Below, piece by piece: positions 53,147 through 62,500 of a stretch of 64,000 nt of DNA; within the stretch, counting starts at the first letter, position 1, and each line of letters starts with the position of its first letter. A program made the translations under genes and the position numbers. The notes under the pieces were generated by a model that did no database searches, was not told the DNA's origin, and saw nothing but the letters and a program-made list of their open reading frames with translations. Where the stretch lies: the NCBI GenBank assembly GCA_009784375.1, contig WRBV01000001.1, forward strand, positions 161,445 through 225,444. The letters are read 5' to 3'. Origin of the DNA: Bacillota bacterium. Its GTDB lineage: Bacteria > Bacillota > Clostridia > Christensenellales > UBA1242.

Positions 53147-54337
53147 ATGGAAATAAAAAAGGAAAATACCGAACAGACCGATAAAATATGGGACGGAAGT
53201 TTCCTTTTTGTTTGTTGGACTTATTTTATTATCTTGTTGATGTTCGCATCACTTCGTGTCATTTCAGGTCTTGGATGGCTGGACAATCTTGACAGACGAG
53301 TGGTCGAAGTAGGATTTTCAATAGCAAGTCAAATTATAATAATGGCGGCGGTCCCACTTGTTGCAATGTTTATATACAAAAGGCGACTAGAAAAAAAGAA
53401 AAATCAAACAACATTGACCGATAATAAAAAAACATCTTTATTTGCATCGTTTGGCTTTGATAAACCAAGTGCAAGAACAATCGGTTTTGCGATTTTACTT
53501 GGGTTACTTATATACTTTTTCAATATCTTTGTTGCATCATTTTTCAATGGGATTCTTAATATGCTTGGTTTCCGATTTATGATGGGCATGGGTGAAACAC
53601 CTTTTGGTGGAGTTTGGGGATTGGTCATAGGTCTTGCTTTGATTGCCGTATTGCCTGGTGTATGTGAAGAGGTTTCTCATCGTGGAATGTTGTTAAAGTC
53701 CTTTTCGGCTCGTATGGGGATTATGCGTGCGATGTTTTGGACAAGTATTATGTTTGGTTTCATGCATCTTAATGTTGTGCAAGTATTCTATGCGGCAATA
53801 CTTGGATATATAATTGCACTAGCAACAGTAGCAACTCGAAGTCTTTGGGTTGGAATAATTATGCACTTTATGAACAACGGAATTGGTACTTATCTTTCAC
53901 TTGCATACAGATACAACTGGTTCGGTGGAGATATGCTTTATCATATGATGAATTTGTTTGCGGGGGCTGGGATAATTTTGTATATAGCATTTGTTGTATT
54001 CTTGTATTGGAGTATTATGCACATAATACATGTGCTTGCAAAAATGGGTTATCAAAAAAATCGGATACGCAGCCTTGCAAATATCATAGCCGAGTATCCA
54101 AACATACTTGTTAAACCAGACGGTGTCATAGCAACATTCGATGAATTCGCAGTCCAGGTCGATCAAAATCTCGAACGCGTATCAAAGTGGCAGAGAACAA
54201 AATTCTATCTTGACCCGATGTCGGCAATGGTACGAAAGCCAATGAAATTGACGGTAAAAGAAAAAACAATATTTTATGGAATAATTTTTATGGGTGCGCT
54301 ATTGACCATATTCACCGCAGTATGGGGATTCCTTTAA
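53147..54337 (+). CDS. CPBP-family intramembrane protease, second copy
   Basis: The 396-aa product has the motif VCEEVSHRGML (EExxxR), MFGFMHLNVVQVF and IIMHFMNNGIG, with the membrane domain (about 110-320) followed by a C-terminal cytoplasmic segment and a last helix (about 370-393). I start it at 53147 because AGGAGAG lies 4 nt upstream; an upstream frame from 53111 runs into the previous gene. It is a paralogue of the 52240 gene, with which it shares the transcript. Confidence 0.8.
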   Translation: MEIKKENTEQTDKIWDGSFLFVCWTYFIILLMFASLRVISGLGWLDNLDRRVVEVGFSIASQIIIMAAVPLVAMFIYKRRLEKKKNQTTLTDNKKTSLFASFGFDKPSARTIGFAILLGLLIYFFNIFVASFFNGILNMLGFRFMMGMGETPFGGVWGLVIGLALIAVLPGVCEEVSHRGMLLKSFSARMGIMRAMFWTSIMFGFMHLNVVQVFYAAILGYIIALATVATRSLWVGIIMHFMNNGIGTYLSLAYRYNWFGGDMLYHMMNLFAGAGIILYIAFVVFLYWSIMHIIHVLAKMGYQKNRIRSLANIIAEYPNILVKPDGVIATFDEFAVQVDQNLERVSKWQRTKFYLDPMSAMVRKPMKLTVKEKTIFYGIIFMGALLTIFTAVWGFL

Positions 54338-54382
54338 TCAAGAAATGAAAACGTGAATGATAAACAAAAGGAGAAGTGGGCT

Positions 54383-54811
54383 GTGATTGAATTTCTTGAA
54401 ATTGCATATAAACAAGCCGAACGTGCCTTTAAACAAGGCGAAGTGCCAATTGGGGCTGTGGTTGTGCAAAATGGCAAAGTGATATCAAAAGCATATAACA
54501 AGCGTGAAAGGACACAAAACGCATTAAACCACGCAGAAGTCATTGCAATAAACAAAGCATGTAAAAAGTTAAAGAGCTGGCGTCTTGATGATTGTATTCT
54601 ATACGTAACTTTGCAGCCTTGTGTAATGTGTTCGGGGGCAATATTAAATTCACGAATTAAAAAGGTCATAATTGGCGCAAGGTCAGACCGAACCAATGAT
54701 ATAGAAATATTTCAGGACAATAATCTTAATCATAAAACCGAAGTTGAATTTATCGATTGTGATAAATGCTCGGAAATTCTGAAAAAATTCTTTGCAAGTA
54801 AAAGAAGTTAA
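54383..54811 (+). CDS. tadA: tRNA-specific adenosine deaminase
   Basis: TadA converts A34 to inosine in the tRNA-Arg(ACG) anticodon. The product of about 142 aa has QGEVPIGAVVV, the zinc motif HAEVIAI with catalytic Glu, and PCVMCSGAI with the two zinc cysteines. I prefer the GTG at 54383, which follows AGGAG (54369-54373) by 9 nt; a GTG at 54353 in the same frame would give 152 aa and has no ribosome-binding site. Short TadA of normal type. Confidence 0.85.
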   Translation: MIEFLEIAYKQAERAFKQGEVPIGAVVVQNGKVISKAYNKRERTQNALNHAEVIAINKACKKLKSWRLDDCILYVTLQPCVMCSGAILNSRIKKVIIGARSDRTNDIEIFQDNNLNHKTEVEFIDCDKCSEILKKFFASKRS

Positions 54812-54850
54812 TTTCGTTTTAATTTTTGGACTTTTAATTTATACTAGGGT

Positions 54851-56470
54851 ATGAGCAGAGCGGCGAGGACGGTCTCGGCATATGTGGCGGGTGCGATACT
54901 CGGCATTTTCCTTGTTGTGTTTGGGATATTTGCGCTTATATTTTGGTTTCCACGTGACCTTACATTCCTTGGGATGGGTAACGTTAATCAAAGAGAAAGT
55001 TTTACGCGATATGGTTGTGCTGATGTTCGAGAAGTCTTGGACAGCAGGAATATAATAGTCAACTCGTCACGTACCGATATAATGATCAGAGCAACTAACC
55101 CAGGTCAAGCAGACGAAGGTACAATAGTTATATACGAAGATGCAAGGGGAATCACCTTTAACGGTAACCACAGAACTCATATTTCTTGGACGCAAACACT
55201 TACGCCCGAGAGAGAAGTGTTTTATCAAATAAACGTACATGAACCATCAGGTATGGTACAAAGGCGTGCACTTGTAACGATTAACATCATAAGTGATGGT
55301 TCGGCACCGTTGCCTTTTAATTTTATATTTAACACAGGCACGGCTAATGTAACGTTTGCGGGTGATTCGCCTGCCGACTTTTTACTTGTCGAAAGTGTAG
55401 TAATTAATCCAGGCTCGGTTGGAATATTCACTTTCCCACAGCCTGCGAACCCTTCAATTGGAAGAAACTTCGAGATGGAATTACAAAACCTTGTTGTTCA
55501 TGCATCTCCCGCGACTGTACGTGCACCAGACGGAGTTACCCAGAGCGTTATAATACATGGAAACCATGGGAACTATACATTTGGTGAAGTGGGAACACTT
55601 TATGTGCCAAACAGCACAAGTGTAAATATAACAACAAGAGAAATCCACGGCAGCGTACATATCAATTCACGTGGTGGGACTATGAATTTGGGTATCGTGA
55701 ACAGTAGCGTGACAATGACCGCCACAACAGGTCGGTTAAACGCATCCCGAATATCTGGTAATGTGGACTTTACAACAACTTCGACAGGTAGTGTAAACGT
55801 TACAGAGATAATAGGAACCTTGGACGTAGAAACAAATGCAGGAAGCGTAAATGTAAGGTCTGTTCACGGAAATGTGAATATCAACAGCAGGCGTGCGCCA
55901 ATTCATCTTGGTACTGGAACAGGTTCAAGCCCAGTCCCAGGAATGCGAGGCAATGTGACTATTAATAACACATATGGTGTGACAAACGTTTATTTTATGA
56001 ACGGTATCATAGGGGCCCCAAGTCTTGATTTTGTTGGTTTTGATGGAAATATCAACGCAAGGAATATCGTTGGACGAACTAACATTCTTATCGAAAGTGG
56101 CGGTCGTGCCCAAGTATCGGCAGGCTTCAGGCGAGTCCAAGGAAATCAAAATGAGATTAGATATATAGGAAGTACAGACCCACGCTCGAACTTTGGTAAT
56201 GTCCGAGTAATATTGCAAGGTCCTCTTAACGCAAACCCAGCATTTAACGCATTTAATTTTAATGTTTCTGATTCGCGAAGTGCGCGTGACTTTACTGGAT
56301 GGTTTGTGCCAGGAAGACCAAACCCTCCATCTAATGCAACACAACATGGTGTAGAAATTCCTAATATAAATGCTCCTGGCGGTGCGCCTTGGCCTGTTAT
56401 GGGCGGTTCGGGTGCAAATGTATTAAATGTATTTACGACTAACGTTGTTCGTTTGGAATGGGGACGATAA
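54851..56470 (+). CDS. Membrane-anchored beta-helix-like (DUF4097-like) protein
   Basis: The 539-aa product has one N-terminal helix (about 9-33) and a long repetitive beta region (about 240-460) with rung-like units such as GSVHINSRGGTMNLG, GRLNASRISGNVDF, GTLDVETNAGSVNVRSVHGN, as in DUF4097/adhesin-type right-handed helices. TATACT (54840-54845) ends 5 nt before the ATG. It is followed by a giant surface-protein gene, so both may act in the cell surface. Confidence 0.7.
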   Translation: MSRAARTVSAYVAGAILGIFLVVFGIFALIFWFPRDLTFLGMGNVNQRESFTRYGCADVREVLDSRNIIVNSSRTDIMIRATNPGQADEGTIVIYEDARGITFNGNHRTHISWTQTLTPEREVFYQINVHEPSGMVQRRALVTINIISDGSAPLPFNFIFNTGTANVTFAGDSPADFLLVESVVINPGSVGIFTFPQPANPSIGRNFEMELQNLVVHASPATVRAPDGVTQSVIIHGNHGNYTFGEVGTLYVPNSTSVNITTREIHGSVHINSRGGTMNLGIVNSSVTMTATTGRLNASRISGNVDFTTTSTGSVNVTEIIGTLDVETNAGSVNVRSVHGNVNINSRRAPIHLGTGTGSSPVPGMRGNVTINNTYGVTNVYFMNGIIGAPSLDFVGFDGNINARNIVGRTNILIESGGRAQVSAGFRRVQGNQNEIRYIGSTDPRSNFGNVRVILQGPLNANPAFNAFNFNVSDSRSARDFTGWFVPGRPNPPSNATQHGVEIPNINAPGGAPWPVMGGSGANVLNVFTTNVVRLEWGR

Positions 56471-56584
56471 AAACCTTGTTATTTTGTTTGCTTACTGCTA
56501 ATAAAAAATATATAATTTAAGTAAACTATAATCGGGTGAATTAGGTTCTTTTAATCATCCGTTGGTTTGGGGGACAAAAGAAAT

Positions 56585-59500
56585 TTGAGCAAAAGAAATA
56601 AAATAATCCTCGGAGCAATGGTGGGACTTGTACTCATAGGTGTCCTTGCCATTATTTTGTCGACCACGGGCGGTGGTAATGCCGCACAAATGCGAATTAG
56701 TGCAAACACAACAAATGTCAATATAACAATGCAGATGTCGGTCCAAAACAATCAAATAGTCCCACCAGCAATAGCACAAAGATTCCAGGATGTTATCGTT
56801 ACAGTATCACGTGCGCCAAGTGAAATAGGAAGTGGTGTACATGCATATTCGCTTGACCAAAATGTTGCAACGGCATGGGTAGAAGCCCGAAGCGGGGATA
56901 GAAACTGGGTTCGTATTGTCGGTCAAGGTGCAGGTCAAACAAGAATACGTGTTATGAGCCACGGTGGGCAAAGAACAATGTACATAAATGTTCGTGTTGA
57001 TGTGCCTGCCCAAGACTTTGTTGTTCGTGACCCAAGGTTTGGGGTTATACATAATCAGATTGCGCCAAATTCTATCGAATTTGTCGAGAGCGATTTTAAT
57101 TTCTTTGCAACAACTAATCATAACTTTGATGTAGCAACAAGCATCAATACAATCGACTTTTCATTTGCCCCAGGTACAGAAACCCACGGCACCCGTATAG
57201 ATGGAAACCGATTTATTGTATATCCTGGATCAACAATCGGAGTTGTCCAAGTACGTGCAACATTGCGACGTAATACGGCAATAACGCGTGACTTCCCAGT
57301 CCACATATTCCCATCAACTTCATTTGGTGATTTGGGTCTTCGTGATATGACAGGGTCCCAGATTTCAAATTCGGGTCTTGTAATTGCACCACTTGTTCTT
57401 AACAATACGCTTGCTGCTCCTAATTTTATTGATTATGATTTGACCATAGCAAACATACCAATCTCGAACACAAGAAATATTGCATATGGTAACCTTACAT
57501 ACAGGTACCAGTTAATTAATCATAATGAAAATATAACTTATGTTTTGGAAGAGACGCCTGACCAATTTCGAGTAATGGGGAAGACACCTGGACATACGTA
57601 TGTAGATGTAATGGTTTTCCCAGTATTACAAGTCGGGGCAAATACAATCTTTTTTAACAGAACACAAGATTCTCATCTTCAAAGAACGCGAAGAATAAGG
57701 GTTGAAGTCCGTAATACATTCCGTGATGATCAATTAAGATTTACCGAAGATAATGACATCAACAATGAGTTCGATGATATATATGCATTCTTTGCAATTG
57801 GACGTAATGACAGATTTAATTTCAATGTTACAATGACAGATGATGTTATGGTCAACAATACACCATCACATCCTTTGAATAACAGAGTTACATTTGATAT
57901 TATTAATTCGCCAATACCTGTTCCTTCGACACAGATTGGTACGTTTTTTAATATTACATATTCACCTACTGCGGCACGTGAGCCTAATGCAACTACTACA
58001 ATGATTTCGCCGCATTTTACCAATGGTGTGCCATATAATTCATACTTCTCGATTTCCTTTGTTTCTAACCCAGGCTTTGCAGGCGGTGATCCAAGTATAA
58101 TTAGCCAGTTTATGGCGGCATCAAGTGATTTAATCCCAGAACAAGACCGATTAATGCTTGAAGTACGAAGTATTGCAATGCGTGCAGATGGTGAAACTCC
58201 ACTTGCATCAAAGCGAATACCTTTGCGGGTTATACGCTCGGTCACCGAGATGCATGCCGAGAACTCAGCGGGAGACATAATAACAACATTGTTCCCAGTA
58301 CGTAACGGAGTATCAAATCCATTTGATTTCTATGTTGCGACCGACCTTGGTGATGATGCGGTGGCAAATCGTTTTTCATGGACATTATCACAAAATGCAC
58401 GAACACCATACGGTGAATTATTCAACATAACTCGTGAACCAGCGACAGTCGGGGGAAGACTTGGTTTTTCAATTGCGGTGAATCCAACCATTGCCGATGA
58501 CGTGCGAATTGGTGTGGAGTATTACATAGATATAAGATATATAAGTGGTTACACAATTCGATTGCCTATACTTGTTCAAGAAAGACTTGAATCCTATACG
58601 TATGATGTCATTGGTCTAAGTGGTAATGCACAAATTTTCGAACCGCGCAATACTACACGATTGTCTGGCGGTGTTAATTTGTTCTTGCGAATTGATGGAA
58701 CATATTCATTAAATATTAATGCAATGCCAACACATGCAAGTGTATTCGCATCAATGATTCCATCAAGCACAAGCATTATTGTTTGCAATACAACATTTAC
58801 TTTCCGACCAACAGAGGAAGGTCAATTCACAATTAATGTTTCACTTGGTTCTGTTAACCCAGACGTTTTAATTGGAATTGATCGAGACTTTGTAATTAAT
58901 ATCACGGTAATTAATCCGATTATGCGGGCTGATTTTTCTCATAATTGGGAAAGAATTTATTCGGTCAATACATTGTCACATTTCGCAAGTCCTTTGGTAG
59001 AGGGAAGTTTCCTTGATTTCACACTTGACTTTGAATTTGCTGGTGGAGGAAACACAAGCTCGACTATTAATATCACTACAAGTTATACAAGCCCAAATAT
59101 AAGGTTAGAACAACTTGGATGGAATTCGTTCCGAGTACATGGACTATGGGATACGGGTGAAGATATTTTCGATACAATATCATTCGAAATTGAACAAACA
59201 TTCCATGGTTACACAAGGTCGTTTACATTCGGAAGCCCACGTGTATTTCATCTTAACGTCCGAGAAGTTGAAATGATTCAAAGCATTCACCTTCGTAACG
59301 TTGGTGAAACATTGAACATGACGCTTAACGCACAGGGTACTCAATCTATGACTGTGCTTACAACACCATATCCTATCGAAGGTGTGCATAATCTTGATAT
59401 TGGATTTGCGTTCTTGGTTGGTGGAACTATATTCAATCCAAACGGTACACTTATCCAAAATATCCCTGGTATCGTTTCTGTGAACAATGCTGGTCAAATC

Positions 59501-62500
59501 ACAGCAATACACAGTAACGTCGGCGTACATCAACATGATGTAAGGTTAGTGGTCTTTGCATTCGACAGCATCCGTCGTGATGGTGGCGGAAATCTTGTAT
59601 TTAATCCAATAGAACTTGTGCATGTTCCTGTTAATGTGTACATATTTAATCCACATGATGGTGATGGACAATTCTTGATTGAAACACGTGAACAATTCCT
59701 TACACATTTTGGTTTTGTCGCGGCTACTGGTGTCCCGAATTCTATTCGTGGGCGAATTCAAACAATTGGTGTACAGAATTTCCTTTACTATGAAAGGGCA
59801 CAAAGAAACCAAGCGGCTGACATAGTTACTGGGTACTTCCGACTTGCTGCAGACATTGACTTTTCGGGAATTTTGCTTGAACCAATTTCTCATTTCAATG
59901 GAACATTAACAGGTGTCCGTACAGCCGAAATCAGAGGCGGAGCCGAAGAACAAGAATCAAAATGGCAATTACAAAACATGTCGTTCAGAACAAGAACGGG
60001 TGTTAATGCTTGGACTCAATGGTCTACCGCGGTGGGTGCGGGTGGAACCGAAAATGTTGGTTTGTTTGGCACGATTGGAACAAACGGATTGGTACAAGGA
60101 ATTTCGTTTACAAATGCACACTTGCATGTAAATTTTAACAGAATGTCACTTCCTGCGACATTCCATAATAGAAACATCAACGTAGGTATGCTTGCAGGGA
60201 TTAACAATGGTATTGTGAGTGATATTTCGGTTCACTTTGAAAATGCTAACTATATTGCGACTGGGTTTGAAAGATTAAACATTGGTGCGGTAGTTGGTCT
60301 TAATAACAATATAATACGTGAAGAAAATCGAATGCGAACAACTGGTCTTATACGTGTTGGTTTTGCACCAAATGACCAACACTTTGCTGTTAATAGAAGA
60401 GTCACAAATATAAACGCAGGTGGTGTTGCTGGACGTAACTCGCTTAATGGAACTATATCTGGGCGTAATGCGGGCGGAATATTACAAGACAACATAGAAG
60501 TTGTCAGCCAGGTAACATTACTCATCGTCGACCAAGAAAACGTTGTTACCGATGAAATGGATAAAAACGTCGGTGGTATCGTCGGGCGTAACGATGGGAT
60601 AGTAAGAGAAATTTCAGCAGAAGCGGTAATCTTCAGCGCAGCTCGCGGTAATGCGGGTGGTCTTGTTGGTTTTAACACAGGTCTTCTTGAAAACAGCTAT
60701 ACAACAAGTGCAATATACGCCCGTGGCGCATTAGGTGGTATTGCAGGTCGCAACACAGGAATAATTCAAAATACATATTTTGATATGTATATCAACACAA
60801 CAATCGGAAGAAATATTCAACCATTGCTTCGTACTCATGTCCCAGCAGCAATAAGAGAACAAAACCCAGGCTGGGATCAATTCTATGCTGGTCTTATTGT
60901 TGGACGTGACGCAAATACAACAGTCGTCGAGGCAAATCCAACAATAGTTGGTGGAGTTGTCGGACGTAACAGCGGAAACGTATTTAACAGCTTTGCGTCA
61001 AGTATCTTCACACGTGATACAACACATGTGTTTACACAACATCCAACAATTCATGCACTTGAATACAGAGGAGACATCTATATCCATGGTGCACAAAATG
61101 TCATAGTTGGTGGGGTAATCGGAAGGCAAGAGGGCGGTAATGGACACAACCAGGTCGAGGGAGTCTATTCAAATCTTTTGATAAACTATAACTCTAGCGG
61201 TGTTCGTGGTGCTCCAATCATTGGTGGAGTTATCGGTGAAATAAGGCATGATGCAAATGCAACAATAATTGCAGCATACTCGTACAATCAATATCGTATA
61301 AACGCACATGCACAAGAATTTACTGGGCTTGCAAATACTCAACTTGCCATTGCGGGTGTGGTTGGGCGTAACAACAATCTTTTAAATGTAAATGACGTTC
61401 AATTTATTTTGACTTATGCTGTGCTTGAAACATCTCAGGTAGAATGGATAGGATTACCAACAGGTGCTGCAAGAATTTTCCCAATCACAGGAATAAATCT
61501 TGGAAGCGTTCTTAATGTTGGAACTGTGTTGACTGGTGCAAGTACTATGAGAAATATTAATCTTGCAACATGGACAGATTCTGGACATGCTGCGGTTGAT
61601 TATTTTATTAACTTTTCTAATGCGGATATTTATGACTTGACTGGGCTTACATCTCTTGAATTTGAGTCTCGTGTAGGGTTTGGTTTTCCAATGGTAAGAA
61701 TGTCATTCGAACCAACCGATTACCAGTTCGAACTTCCATTATTTATCGCAACACCAACGGCAATTGTTCTTCAGCTTCACAGTCAAGCGGCTCTGTCGGC
61801 ACGCTTCGGTGCCCAGCTTAATAACCGTGGTGAATTCAACTATGTTGTTATTGCCGATAATAACCCAGTAACTGGGACACAGAGTGCTGCATTGTTTTAT
61901 TCAAGTGGTGGCACAAGATCAGGTCCAGTAGACGTTGCAAACCGTTATTTCTTGGACGACCTTTTCACACAAAGGGTAAGCCCATCAATCGCAAGTCGTC
62001 GTATGGAAATTACAATCACCGATGAAAATGTTGCTTGGCTTGGACGTGATACAAGCACAGGTGAGCCAAGATTCTTTATCCAGTTGACTGGAGTTCTTGG
62101 AAGCTTTGAAATTCATGCAACAAGCACGCGACATGAAGAAGGATTGGCAATAGTTGGAAAAGTAAGATTTGACGTAGTCCCAGCAATCGCAACACAGACA
62201 TTGACACGTGATGCTATCTCAACACTTGCAAGACAAAGTCTTTTAACAAATGACCGTAATAACTTTAATCACGGTCTAAGTGTTCAACGTGGTACAACAA
62301 TATCACTTCGCGGTGCAATTTTGCCGAATCCGAACGGATGGGAAATCATAAGCCACAAAACATATGCATTTGATGGTGTATTTATAATGAATTATTCAAA
62401 CGGTGCGCCAATATTAATGAACCGTGTTGAAGAAGATGGATTTAATTTCCATTTTATACCAAGAATGCAAGTGGGAGATATGGTTTACCTTCTTGGTTCA

